Assembly (NCBI RefSeq): GCF_030297595.1 | Contig: NZ_AP028138.1 | Coordinates: forward strand, 248,001-312,000 | Reading direction: 5' to 3' | Length of the DNA: 64,000 nucleotides | Source: Polynucleobacter sp. HIN7 | Lineage (GTDB): Bacteria > Pseudomonadota > Gammaproteobacteria > Burkholderiales > Burkholderiaceae | Shown here: piece after piece, positions 37,788-47,197 of the stretch | How the letters are laid out: the number at the start of each line of letters is the position of its first letter | Position numbering within the stretch: the first letter of the stretch is position 1 | Made by a program: the position numbers and the translations under genes | The notes under the pieces: model-generated | Told to the model about the DNA's origin: nothing | The model's input: only the letters and a program-made list of their open reading frames with translations | Databases searched by the model: none

Positions 37788-38783
37788 ATGAATATTCTTT
37801 TAACAGGTGGCGCAGGTTATATTGGTAGCCATACGGCAGTTGCTCTTCTTGAAGCAGGGCATCATGTTGTGATCATCGATAACTTTTGTAATAGCCAACG
37901 ATCAGTTGTAAATAAGATTGAGCAAATTACTGGTAAAAAGCTAATATGTATTGAGGCGGATGTGTGCAACACCCCCGTTGTTTTAAAAGCACTCCAAGAG
38001 AACCAAGTCGATGCGGTGATTCATTTTGCTGGCTTAAAAGCAGTGGGAGAGTCGGTTCAAAATCCCCTAGCGTACTACGCCAATAATATTACAGGCACCA
38101 TCAGTTTATTGGAGGCGATGAGAACTGCGGATGTCAATGTGCTGGTATTTAGCTCAAGTGCAACCGTCTATGGCGATCCGCTCTATTTACCAATCGATGA
38201 AAAGCATCCAACCTCGGCAACGAGTCCCTATGGAAGAACCAAACTGCATATCGAAGAGATGCTTAAAGACATGGCAAGTAGTGATCCCACTTGGAAAATT
38301 ATTTGTCTGCGCTACTTTAATCCGGTGGGAGCTCACGATTCGGGGTTGATTGGCGAAGAGCCTCAGGGTATCCCAAATAATTTAACCCCCTATGTCGCTC
38401 GGGTTGCCAGTGGTATCTTGCCGCAACTTCAGGTGTTTGGGGGTAATTACCCGACAGCCGATGGAACCGGGGTTCGAGACTACATTCACATCATGGATTT
38501 AGCCGAGGGCCATTTGGCGGCTTTAAATTTTGTCAATCAACATCCCGGATGGATCGCCGTGAACTTGGGAACGGGATCGGGTCATAGTGTTTTAGAAGTC
38601 ATTCATGCCTACGAAGCCGTTGTCAATTCAAAAATTCCATTCAAAATCGTCGATCGCCGTCCTGGCGATATTGCAAGCTGTTATGCCAAAGTTGACTCTG
38701 CTAGGGAATTATTGCAATGGGTTGCTAAACGCGGGCTCTCAGAGATGTGTGAAAGCTCTTGGAATTTTCAACGCGCCAAGTAG
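37788..38783 (+). CDS. galE: UDP-glucose 4-epimerase
   Basis: The protein has about 331 residues from ATG 37788; ATG 37785 and TTG 37782 are also in frame. It interconverts UDP-glucose and UDP-galactose. The NAD motif ILLTGGAGYIGSHTAVALLE, the text FSSSATVYGDP with the catalytic Ser/Thr, and YGRTKLHIEEM with the YxxxK pair are clear, and YFNPVGAH is also typical. The C-terminus ends shortly after the usual Trp-containing text and lacks the common NPxGY tail. It could supply UDP-galactose for the glycan. Confidence 0.95.
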   Translation: MNILLTGGAGYIGSHTAVALLEAGHHVVIIDNFCNSQRSVVNKIEQITGKKLICIEADVCNTPVVLKALQENQVDAVIHFAGLKAVGESVQNPLAYYANNITGTISLLEAMRTADVNVLVFSSSATVYGDPLYLPIDEKHPTSATSPYGRTKLHIEEMLKDMASSDPTWKIICLRYFNPVGAHDSGLIGEEPQGIPNNLTPYVARVASGILPQLQVFGGNYPTADGTGVRDYIHIMDLAEGHLAALNFVNQHPGWIAVNLGTGSGHSVLEVIHAYEAVVNSKIPFKIVDRRPGDIASCYAKVDSARELLQWVAKRGLSEMCESSWNFQRAK

Positions 38784-38857
38784 GCAAGCGAATCAAATAA
38801 AATCAGTTTATAAATCCGCAACATCTGATTGGGAACAGCGTGCTGTACTATTACTCG

Positions 38858-40075
38858 ATGTTTATAAAAATTAAAAACAGTCTTTTCAGTATTTATTTAT
38901 TCACACTGGCATTTTCGATTGGGCTAGGAACCTTTAAGGTATCCCTCGCATTGATCGTACTCGGAATAGTTAGTCTTCCGATCGTATGGGATCAACACCA
39001 AGCGCGATTGATTTACCCTAAAGCCGGAGGGTGGATTCTATTGTTTTTATCAACCCTATTTTTAATCAGCTATTGGGCGAGTTATGTGCCGTATAAGCCA
39101 TCCATTTTTTCATTTGAAGCGAACTATTTTGAGATGCTTTTTGTTTTAAGTGCTTGCGTCTTGATCATGCCATTTTGTCTGAAAGACACGCAAAAGGCGC
39201 TTGACTTAATTTGGTATTTGGGCTTGGGGGCATTTTTGTGGGCTGCGGTGACCATTTTTACAACCGTTTTACTCGCGCCTTCTCCGTACTACGGCAAGAT
39301 AATTGATTTACGCGCTCTCGCCAGAGGCTTGATTCAGTTTGGCAATACGCCGGGAATTGCTAATCTGCTGACATTCTTTCCAATAATTTTTTATGCAAGT
39401 TTAATTTACCCCACACGAGAGCGGTCCAAGGGATATTGGGTGGGTATAGCTTTAGTGATGATTACGACACTAGTGGCTGCGGTACTGATTGAGCAGCGCT
39501 CTTTTTTTGTAATTAATTTTTTTGTACTCCCAATTTTGGTTGGAATCTTCTTATTTGCTATGAATCAGCGAAAGTTAGGCTCATGGGTTTTATCGCTACT
39601 TGCGATATACCCCTTGCTTATACTGGTAAATGATTACGCATCATTTTTAGATCGCGAAATAAAAACAGACATCTTCTTGGATGCCCGATTTGAGATGGTA
39701 GTGTTTTGGCTTTATCAATTGTTAGCCAATCCCTTTGGGAGTCCACTGGTTGGACCTCCTCCGTTAGATATGTATCCGCATTTTCATAATTTTTTTGCCG
39801 ATATTCATCGGATTTCAGGATTTTGGCCTTTATTGAGTGCGATTTTATTAGTTCTGTACATATTCATTCGATTAATTTACCTAAGCTATTGGAATCGGCA
39901 GCTCGGGTTTTATCTACTGGCAATTGCCGTTCCTATTTTTCTGATTATGATCAGTTCAGTGGTTCCCGAAGGGGAGAGGCAACCTTTTTTAGCCCTTCTA
40001 TTAATTGGAGCCCTATGTGAGCGGTATCTAGCAACTTCCGTGAGAACGTCGCCCACTACCTTGCCCGATGGATAA
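38858..40075 (+). CDS. O-antigen polymerase-like (Wzy) membrane protein
   Basis: The protein has about 405 residues from ATG 38858 (a GTG at 38840 is possible) and about ten to twelve membrane helices. A loop text, PPPLDMYPHFHNFFADIHRISG, lies near residue 310 and recalls the His/Asn-rich segment of O-antigen ligase and polymerase families. It is flanked by galE and wzx, the usual place for Wzy. Wzy and WaaL are hard to tell apart by sequence, so the name rests on context. Confidence 0.6.
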   Translation: MFIKIKNSLFSIYLFTLAFSIGLGTFKVSLALIVLGIVSLPIVWDQHQARLIYPKAGGWILLFLSTLFLISYWASYVPYKPSIFSFEANYFEMLFVLSACVLIMPFCLKDTQKALDLIWYLGLGAFLWAAVTIFTTVLLAPSPYYGKIIDLRALARGLIQFGNTPGIANLLTFFPIIFYASLIYPTRERSKGYWVGIALVMITTLVAAVLIEQRSFFVINFFVLPILVGIFLFAMNQRKLGSWVLSLLAIYPLLILVNDYASFLDREIKTDIFLDARFEMVVFWLYQLLANPFGSPLVGPPPLDMYPHFHNFFADIHRISGFWPLLSAILLVLYIFIRLIYLSYWNRQLGFYLLAIAVPIFLIMISSVVPEGERQPFLALLLIGALCERYLATSVRTSPTTLPDG

Positions 40076-40099
40076 TGGGAACAGGGTGAAAAATAATTA

Positions 40100-41371
40100 A
40101 TGCGAAAATACACATTCAATGCGACTTGGCTGGTTTTTGAAAAAACCATCAGAATCATCGCAACTACTCTCGTAGCTTTTTATATTGCGCGCTACTTAGG
40201 TCCCCAAGATTTTGGTCAGCTATCGTATGCTCTCGCATGGCTAGCGATATTCGGTTCATTGTGCTCTTTAGGCCTAGACAGTATTGTCCTAAGAGAAATT
40301 TCGCATCACCCGGAGCGGCAAAACGGCATCTTCAGTACCGCCATTGGCATGAAGTTCTTTGTGAGTTTGATTTTTGTACTCATCGTTTTAGGGATCTACC
40401 TTTGTAAGGCAGATGATGTGGGTATGCACTTAATTTTGATTGCCGCGTGTGCTCTTATTTTTCAGCCACTCAATTTATGTGAGATTTTTTTTCAGGCAAA
40501 AGCGGAGTCAAAAAAAATTGTCCACTTTCAGGTCATTCAATCCTTAGCCTCTTGTATCCTAAAACTTTGGATTATCTATATTAATGGACCACTGGAGTGG
40601 CTCCTTTGGTCTTATGTCTTTGATGCGTGTTTTCTTGGGGTCGGGATTTATTTAAGGTGTCAGATGGAGAAGGGTATTACGCTGTCAGCAAGATATTTTG
40701 ATTTGCAACTAGGTAAAAAATTACTCGTGTCAGCATTTCCCATGTTTTTAACCGGATTATCGGTTGCGACATATATGAAAATTGATTTAATCATGCTTGA
40801 ACAGATGGCCTCCTTAGACGAGTTGGGAATATATTCCGCAGCGGCCAAACTTTCCGAGTCTTGGTACTTTATTCCAGTAGCGATCACGGGCGCCTTTTCG
40901 CCGCTCCTTTTCAAGCTAAAGAAAGAGAATCAAGAGGCCTTTAATTTGAAATTACAAGAGCTCTATAGCCTATTAATTTGGGGTTCAATCATACTTGGGT
41001 TTGCAACTTCATTATTCAGTAATGACATTATTCAATTGATCTATGGGACTAAATTTCAAACAGCAGACCATGTTCTATTAGTTCACATTTGGTCTGGGGT
41101 ATTTGTTTGTATCGGCTTGGTAAATTCAATAGCACTACTCTCGGAAAATAAGCTATATCAAAACCTCATAAGAACGTTACTCGGCGGCATAATCAACATC
41201 TCACTTAATTTTTTATTCATCCCAACCTTTGGAGTACTTGGTGCCGCATATGCGACTTTAATTGCGTATGCATTTTCAGGACACTTCAGCGTAATTTTGT
41301 TTAAAAATGGATTTCATGAGTTAATGCTGCCCATTAAGTCTCTGATGCGAATTCCTAGGATCTTTTCATGA
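40100..41371 (+). CDS. Wzx-type polysaccharide flippase
   Basis: The 423-residue protein has about twelve membrane helices and belongs to the MATE/Wzx superfamily. The start text IIATTLVAFYIARYLGPQDFGQLSYALA and RY-LGP pattern is typical (shortened). Late in the protein, GVLGAAYATLIAYAFSG is also typical. It should flip the lipid-linked repeat unit to the periplasm. It overlaps the next gene by 4 bp (ATGA). A second, different flippase is encoded at 52.7 kb. Confidence 0.85.
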   Translation: MRKYTFNATWLVFEKTIRIIATTLVAFYIARYLGPQDFGQLSYALAWLAIFGSLCSLGLDSIVLREISHHPERQNGIFSTAIGMKFFVSLIFVLIVLGIYLCKADDVGMHLILIAACALIFQPLNLCEIFFQAKAESKKIVHFQVIQSLASCILKLWIIYINGPLEWLLWSYVFDACFLGVGIYLRCQMEKGITLSARYFDLQLGKKLLVSAFPMFLTGLSVATYMKIDLIMLEQMASLDELGIYSAAAKLSESWYFIPVAITGAFSPLLFKLKKENQEAFNLKLQELYSLLIWGSIILGFATSLFSNDIIQLIYGTKFQTADHVLLVHIWSGVFVCIGLVNSIALLSENKLYQNLIRTLLGGIINISLNFLFIPTFGVLGAAYATLIAYAFSGHFSVILFKNGFHELMLPIKSLMRIPRIFS

Positions 41372-42072
41372 ATGTGCAATTAAAAGCCAAACTTTATAAA
41401 TTGCTGAGTATTTTTGGCATAGAAAGAAAGCTTTACAGTAATCCCTCATATTCTCAAGAAGGAGAGGATATGATTTTGAGACGCTTTGTTGGCGATGGTT
41501 CGATTGGTTTTTATGTTGATATTGGTGCTCATCATCCCTACCGTTTTTCTAATACCTATTTTCTGTACCAAAAGGGATGGAGAGGAATTAACATCGATCC
41601 ACTTCCGGGAGCAATGGAATTATTTAAAAGTTGTAGGCCAAGAGACATCAATTTAACCTTAGGCATTGCTGCTGTTGATGGAACATTAAATTATTTTATG
41701 TTTAATGAACCAGCCCTTAATACCTTTGATAAATATCTTGCTAAAAGTAGGGAGTCACATCAATACAAAATTATTGATAGTCGAGCAATACCCGTAACTC
41801 GATTAGAAACCATTTTAGAAAATCACCAACACCAATTTAGATCGATTGACCTATTAACAGTGGATGTAGAAGGTTTAGATTATGAAGTTCTTCAGTCGAA
41901 TAACTGGTTGAAATTTAGACCGCGTCTAGTCATAGTGGAATCATTACAATCGAGTTCATTGATTGATGTGATGAAATCTGAAATTTACAAATTTTTAATC
42001 GATAAAGAATATGTGCTCGTGGCAAAATCATTTTATAGTTGTATTTTCTTGGATCAAAGCTCAGGCAGATAA
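41368..42072 (+). CDS. FkbM-family methyltransferase
   Basis: This 234-residue protein has the FkbM pattern: YSQEGEDMILRRF, the SAM-binding GFYVDIGAHHPYRFSNT, GINIDPLPGAME, and late LTVDVEGLDYEVLQ. It probably O-methylates a sugar in the repeat unit, as relatives do in glycan loci. The 4-bp overlap with the flippase shows co-translation. The acceptor is unknown. G+C is lower than in the 25-35 kb part. Confidence 0.85.
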   Translation: MNVQLKAKLYKLLSIFGIERKLYSNPSYSQEGEDMILRRFVGDGSIGFYVDIGAHHPYRFSNTYFLYQKGWRGINIDPLPGAMELFKSCRPRDINLTLGIAAVDGTLNYFMFNEPALNTFDKYLAKSRESHQYKIIDSRAIPVTRLETILENHQHQFRSIDLLTVDVEGLDYEVLQSNNWLKFRPRLVIVESLQSSSLIDVMKSEIYKFLIDKEYVLVAKSFYSCIFLDQSSGR

Positions 42073-42083
42073 TTCATTAACGC

Positions 42084-43013
42084 ATGAAAAGTGCCGTATT
42101 GTTCCTAGTATTTAATCGGCCAGATACAACCCAAATTGTATTTGATACGATCTCACGAGCAAGACCGTCAAGACTGTATATTGCAGCCGATGGTCCTCGA
42201 TTAAATTACCCAAATGATAATAAGCTTTGTGAAAAAACAAGGGCAATCGTCGATCAAATTAACTGGGATTGTGATGTCAAAACATTATTAAGAAAAACCA
42301 ATTTAGGTTGTCAAGTGGCTGTGTCAAGTGCAATCAATTGGTTTTTTGAAAATGAGGATGAGGGAATCATCCTAGAGGACGATGTTGTTCCAAGCCCTGA
42401 ATTTTTTGAATTTTGTGACACTATGCTAGAGCGATATCGTCATCAAATGCAAGTTGGAATGATTTCGGGATTTAATCCACTTGGCGCAGAAAAAAAATCG
42501 TCCCACTATTTCTATTCGAATTATGCATCGATTTGGGGATGGGCAACATGGCGCTCTCGCTGGAAACTTTATGATGTGAATTTATCCAACTGGACCATCA
42601 AAGGTTATAAAAAATTCATGTGCGGCAAATTGCCAGCCCATGTCTTGGAATATTTTATTGATGCCTATGAAAAGGTGCATCGTAAACAAATTAATACTTG
42701 GGACTATCAGTGGTCTTATGCTATGCAATCAAATAAACTATTGGTGATTAGGCCCGAGGCAAATTTAATCAGTAATATTGGGATAATTGGTACGCATTCC
42801 AATACTCAGGATATGAATCATAATATCCCTTATGGGTTCGTCGATATTAATTCTTTAAGTGGGCCATCAAACTTATTGTCAAATCCAAAATATGATTTAG
42901 ATTTTTATCATTATGCATTTAGTAAAGAAAAGTATCAACTTTTTTTGCGTTCCTTTGCAAGGAAATTACTCTTATTAGATCTCATTCGAAATTTTTTTAA
43001 AAAAGATGATTAA
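42084..43013 (+). CDS. GT-A-type glycosyltransferase
   Basis: The 309-residue protein begins VLFLVFNRPDTTQIVFDTI. It carries the acidic motif IILEDDVVPSPEFFEF near residue 100, the site for metal and nucleotide sugar in GT-A enzymes, and the text SIWGWATWRSRW. These are the signs of a family found in many O-antigen loci, where members are often called glycosyltransferase family 2 or hypothetical. The sugar is unknown. Confidence 0.7.
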   Translation: MKSAVLFLVFNRPDTTQIVFDTISRARPSRLYIAADGPRLNYPNDNKLCEKTRAIVDQINWDCDVKTLLRKTNLGCQVAVSSAINWFFENEDEGIILEDDVVPSPEFFEFCDTMLERYRHQMQVGMISGFNPLGAEKKSSHYFYSNYASIWGWATWRSRWKLYDVNLSNWTIKGYKKFMCGKLPAHVLEYFIDAYEKVHRKQINTWDYQWSYAMQSNKLLVIRPEANLISNIGIIGTHSNTQDMNHNIPYGFVDINSLSGPSNLLSNPKYDLDFYHYAFSKEKYQLFLRSFARKLLLLDLIRNFFKKDD

Positions 43014-43085
43014 AAAATTCGCTTTTTTTTCAGAAAATAGTAAACAGTGCGTTAATAATCAAGGTTCACTTTTTGTCTGTTAAAA

Positions 43086-43949
43086 GTGAAGAAAATATTT
43101 CTTACATTTGCTGATTCTCGTTTAAAGAGGTCTTTAAAAAGAATAGAGCAAGAAGCGGCTAATATGCAGGTGTATTCTTCAATTCTGGCTTTAGATGAAA
43201 GGTCACTAGCTCCCGAGTTTAGCGATCGTTTTCAAGATAAATTAAAGCCCTCAGTTAGAGGTTTTGGATATTGGTGCTGGAAGCCCCAAATCATCAAGCA
43301 GACTCTTGAGCAAATGAATGAGGGAGATGTGCTTCATTATTGCGATGCAGGTTGTTATCTGAATTTAGCGGGAAAAAATCGGTTACAAGAATATTTAAGT
43401 ATGGTCAGTAGTAACTCTATTGGATTTTTAGCTTTTCAGGCAAAAGAACCAGCTGATCCATTCATGCATGATGGTAGAAAACTTTTAGATCTCAGAGATA
43501 GATTTTGGATAAAAGGGGATGCTCTAGATTATTTCAAAGTAAGATCAAGAATTGATATTATCGATACTCAAACAATAGGAGCTGGAATAATTTTTATCAG
43601 AAAAAACAAAAATACAATCGATATTGTTAAGCATTGGCTTGATATCTATTACAAAAATTTTAGTCTTGTAGACGATTCAGTTTCAATATCCCCAAATTTG
43701 AATGGCTTCATCGAGCATCGGCACGATCAAAGTATTTTTTCTATCCTTTGTAAATTAAGTGATATCGAAACCATTTCTGCCTATGAGTATTGGTATCCGT
43801 CTCGATCTGATTTAACTAAGCCCGATTGGAGTGTATTAAAAAACTATCCGATTTGGGCAATGCGAAAAAAAGATTTTGGATTTTGGGGAAATATAAAAGT
43901 TTGGGGATTGACAAAATACCACGCCTTACAAAGAAAATTTATCTTATAA
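43086..43949 (+). CDS. Putative glycosyltransferase of capsule/LPS loci
   Basis: The 287-residue protein begins KKIFLTFADSRLKRSLKRI. It has GFGYWCWKPQIIKQTL and then GDVLHYCDAGCYLN. The DAG likely replaces the DxD metal site, as in a group of GT-A-like proteins from capsule loci. Late residues include HRHDQSIFSIL. The start appears to be a GTG. Codon use is very AT-rich (17/60 G+C at 43561-43620), which fits recent acquisition. The substrate is unknown. Confidence 0.55.
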   Translation: MKKIFLTFADSRLKRSLKRIEQEAANMQVYSSILALDERSLAPEFSDRFQDKLKPSVRGFGYWCWKPQIIKQTLEQMNEGDVLHYCDAGCYLNLAGKNRLQEYLSMVSSNSIGFLAFQAKEPADPFMHDGRKLLDLRDRFWIKGDALDYFKVRSRIDIIDTQTIGAGIIFIRKNKNTIDIVKHWLDIYYKNFSLVDDSVSISPNLNGFIEHRHDQSIFSILCKLSDIETISAYEYWYPSRSDLTKPDWSVLKNYPIWAMRKKDFGFWGNIKVWGLTKYHALQRKFIL

Positions 43950-44185
43950 AAAATACTCTATTTAATCTGGCTCAAAGTATTTGAATTTGAATAATAAATT
44001 ATTAAGGCCATCTTAATTATGGGGATTACTTATAAGTGCTACTAATGACTCACTATTTTTTCTGAAATCTTATCAATACTAAATAGTAATATTTTTATCA
44101 AGAGATTTTTTGATTTACACTCAAATGAGAATTTCTTATTAGAAATTACAATGTTGAATAAAGTAATTTTTGGGAATTGATAACT
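43950..44185. other. AT-rich intergenic region with hairpins
   Basis: This region of about 236 bp has no gene that I trust. It contains an inverted repeat AATTTCT-TATT-AGAAATT (44130-44147) and a shorter AATAAT-AA-ATTATT near 43990. The first lies just before the next gene and could affect its translation or act as a regulator site. No sigma-70 promoter stands out. Confidence 0.4.
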
Positions 44186-45286
44186 GTGCGTATTGCTTTT
44201 GATGATCATATATTTAGCTGGCAAAAATACGGAGGTATATCGCGTTATTTTTATGAGCTAGCAAATCAGTTAACCTTAGAACCCAGCCTTGATGTTAAGG
44301 TGATTAGCCCATTTCACGTAAATGAGTATTTAGCCACAAGCTCCAAGGTGCCTATCTTGGGAACTAAGATGCCTTCTGGAAAGTATCTACAAAAAGGATA
44401 TCGTATTGCAAATAGATTACTTGTGCCAATTTATCAGCGAGGCTTTATGCCTAATATTATTCATGAGACTTATTATTCAGCTTGGGGTAGTTTTGCAGGT
44501 AACGCCAAAAGAGTAATAACCGTGCACGATATGATTCATGAAAAGTTGCCTAATTATTTCCATCCTAAAGATAAAACGCCAAAAAGGAAAGCGGCTGCCA
44601 TTGAGCGTGCAGATCATATTATTTGTGTTTCTGAAAATACAAGAGCAGATTTAATACAAATTCTTGGCGTCCCACATAAAAAAACATCTGTTGTTCATCA
44701 TGGATTGTCGTTTTATCGTGAAGAATTAGCTCGATCAAATTCTAGCGGAGCCCCCCCTTTTTTGTTATATGTAGGTGAGCGGACTGGCTACAAGAATTTT
44801 TCTGCATTATTGAGTGTGTATGCAAAGTATAAATACTTACATAATAATTTTCACTTAATTGTATTTGGCGGCGGGCACTTTTCAGACCTCGAGCTACAAA
44901 AAATAAAAACTCTTAAGTTAGATCTTTCCAGAGTTCGGCAAACTACTGGGAATGATCTGATTTTGCGTGAACTTTATAACGCAGCATCGCTATTTATTTA
45001 TCCTTCGCAATATGAGGGATTTGGGATTCCTCCCCTGGAGGCGATGAGTATGGGTTGTCCGGTTGCTTGCAGTAACACAGGCTCATTACCCGAAGTTGTT
45101 GGGGATGCCGCCTCATTTTTTGATCCGAATTGTGAAGAGTCTATGGCAAATGCTATTTTGTGCTGCCTTGAGAATCAGAGTTACCGAGATAGTTTAATTC
45201 ACAAGGGTCAGGCAAGAGTTAAAAACTACTCATGGCAAAAATGCGCAAAAGAGACGAAGGCTGTCTATAAAGCACTTTTATCGTAA
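44186..45286 (+). CDS. GT4-family glycosyltransferase
   Basis: The protein has about 366 residues from GTG 44186 (TTG at 44177 is also possible). It has the GT-B/GT4 pattern: RIAFDDHIFSWQKYGGISRYF at the start (shortened), HDMIHEKLPNYF, LLYVGERTGYKNF, and the donor-site text YPSQYEGFGIPPLEAMSMGCPV. This last is the E-x7-E motif of GT4, often mannosyl or galactosyl transferases. The substrate cannot be assigned. Confidence 0.88.
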   Translation: MRIAFDDHIFSWQKYGGISRYFYELANQLTLEPSLDVKVISPFHVNEYLATSSKVPILGTKMPSGKYLQKGYRIANRLLVPIYQRGFMPNIIHETYYSAWGSFAGNAKRVITVHDMIHEKLPNYFHPKDKTPKRKAAAIERADHIICVSENTRADLIQILGVPHKKTSVVHHGLSFYREELARSNSSGAPPFLLYVGERTGYKNFSALLSVYAKYKYLHNNFHLIVFGGGHFSDLELQKIKTLKLDLSRVRQTTGNDLILRELYNAASLFIYPSQYEGFGIPPLEAMSMGCPVACSNTGSLPEVVGDAASFFDPNCEESMANAILCCLENQSYRDSLIHKGQARVKNYSWQKCAKETKAVYKALLS

Positions 45287-45362
45287 GAAAATAGGACCTG
45301 TGCCCATTTATTTGTATGGAGCGCCTTCTCGATATTAAGATCAAAATATACAATCTGATTTA

Positions 45363-46208
45363 ATGCCAAATAAAAGTCTGCCCCTCATTACAATTATCAC
45401 CTCTACACTAAATGCGGGTGAGTCATTACGGCATACGGCCCGATCCATACAAAAGCAAAGTTATCCCCATATTCAGTGGATTATTGCCGATGGTAAATCT
45501 TCAGACAATACCCTAAAGATTATTGAAGAGTTGGGTGATTTGGTAAATGTATGGTTTAGCAAACCTGATCGGGGAATTTATGATGCCTGGAATAAAGCAC
45601 TCAAGTTTGCAAGAGGTGAATGGGTGCAGTTTATTGGCTCAGGCGATGAACTAGCTGATATTGATACTCTAGAAAAAATTGCATCTATCTTAGGTAATGC
45701 TCATCCCCATTATGATTTGGTGTATGGGCGTTTACAGTATCTATCAGAACACAATAGAAAGTTTCTTGAAGAAGTTGGCGCACCTTGGTCGAAAATAAAA
45801 AATGAGTGGGAGTTCTTTAGGCCTAAGTTACCAATTCATCCCGAGGTATTTCATCATATTTCCTTATTTAAAGAGGATGAGCCTTTTGATGTTAGTTATA
45901 AGTTTGCGGGTGACAGTCACTTTCTCATGCAATGTATTCGTAGTAAAGATCCTTTATATGTTCCAATCCTAGTAAATAAAATGCCGCTTGGTGGCGCCAC
46001 AGGTTCTATTTATAGAGCCCATTTGATCTCACTTGAAACAAGGCGTGCATGTAGAGAGTTAGGTTATCAAATACCACTTAGTCATTATCTTTCGGAAAGT
46101 GCCAAAACCTTCATGAAACGAATATGCTGCTTTTTATTTCCCGATCAATATCTGTTTAAGATCGCCAATGGATACCGAAAATTAGTGGGTAAACAAAAAC
46201 GCTGGTGA
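45363..46208 (+). CDS. GT2-family glycosyltransferase
   Basis: The 281-residue protein has LITIITSTLNAGESLRHTAR at the start, WIIADGKSSDNTL, and the WFSKPDRGIYDAWNKAL text typical of a GT2 group in O-antigen loci, where GIYDAxNKG is a hallmark. WVQFIGSGDELAD replaces a more usual LNSDD, with the D pair for metal binding. Its stop overlaps the next ATG by 1 bp, so translation is coupled. Confidence 0.88.
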   Translation: MPNKSLPLITIITSTLNAGESLRHTARSIQKQSYPHIQWIIADGKSSDNTLKIIEELGDLVNVWFSKPDRGIYDAWNKALKFARGEWVQFIGSGDELADIDTLEKIASILGNAHPHYDLVYGRLQYLSEHNRKFLEEVGAPWSKIKNEWEFFRPKLPIHPEVFHHISLFKEDEPFDVSYKFAGDSHFLMQCIRSKDPLYVPILVNKMPLGGATGSIYRAHLISLETRRACRELGYQIPLSHYLSESAKTFMKRICCFLFPDQYLFKIANGYRKLVGKQKRW

Positions 46209-47188
46209 TGGATATTCTTTTTGATAATCGTTGGATTGGTCCTCATGGTATCGGCCGCTTTGCTTTTGAAGTTGGAAATAGGTGTGGATTTAAGCCTTTG
46301 AATTTACGAGGGCGTCCATTGGGACTAATGGATCCATTGAGACTAACTTATTCTTTGTTAAATCAAAAGAAGCATTTTTTTTCACCTGGTTATAACGTTC
46401 CACTAGGAAATCCTTGCCGCTTTTCGTTTACCTTGCATGATCTGATGCCACTTGAAGTGCCGGCCTTAATGTCTCCGATGAAGAGTGCATATTTTGATTT
46501 ATTAATCAAGCCGGCCATTAAAAATGCGCAAGTGGTATTTACTGTTTCGGAATATTCAAAAAAAAGGATAATTGACTGGTCCAGTATCGATCCTCAAAAA
46601 GTTGTCAATGTTGGAAATGGTGTTCACCCGCGATACACACCTGATGGGTCACGTTGGCAAAATCACCGACCCTATTTGCTATATGTTGGTAACCAAAAAG
46701 CCCATAAAAATGTTGAAGGATTAATTCGGGCTTATGCTCAGAGTCGAATTAGAAGTGATTGCGATTTACTGCTGAGCGGCTTCTTTTCTAGAAAAGTTGC
46801 AGATGAAATTTCCAAGCTGAATTTGGAGAAGCAGGTGTTATTCCTGGGCAATATTCCTGAGGAGTCTTTGCCAACTATCTATCGAGGGGCATTGGCGTTT
46901 GTGATGCCCTCTTTTTATGAGGGATTCGGGCTTCCTTTGGTGGAGGCAATGGCCTGCGGCACACCGGTGCTTACTAGTTCACTCACAGCCATTCCCGAGG
47001 TATGTGGGAATGCCGCCTTGTATTTTGATCCCAATGACTTTGACTCCTTTGTTAATGGCCTCAATCAATTAACAGATCAGAATTTGTTAAATCAACTAAG
47101 AGTAGCTGGGATTGAGCGGGCATCTCAATTTACATGGGATGATGTTGCTAGTCGCATCAAATCAACACTTAATGAACATAATGCATGA
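46208..47188 (+). CDS. GT4-family glycosyltransferase
   Basis: The protein has about 326 residues. The start ILFDNRWIGPHGIGRFAFEV, the middle VGNGVHPRY, LLYVGNQKAHKN and the donor-site text MPSFYEGFGLPLVEAMACGTPV are typical of GT4 enzymes (mannosyl- or rhamnosyltransferase-like). A GTG one codon upstream is possible. It follows a GT2 and precedes a GT9-type gene, so three transfer enzymes are co-translated here. Confidence 0.88.
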   Translation: MDILFDNRWIGPHGIGRFAFEVGNRCGFKPLNLRGRPLGLMDPLRLTYSLLNQKKHFFSPGYNVPLGNPCRFSFTLHDLMPLEVPALMSPMKSAYFDLLIKPAIKNAQVVFTVSEYSKKRIIDWSSIDPQKVVNVGNGVHPRYTPDGSRWQNHRPYLLYVGNQKAHKNVEGLIRAYAQSRIRSDCDLLLSGFFSRKVADEISKLNLEKQVLFLGNIPEESLPTIYRGALAFVMPSFYEGFGLPLVEAMACGTPVLTSSLTAIPEVCGNAALYFDPNDFDSFVNGLNQLTDQNLLNQLRVAGIERASQFTWDDVASRIKSTLNEHNA

Positions 47189-47197
47189 TTGATTCGA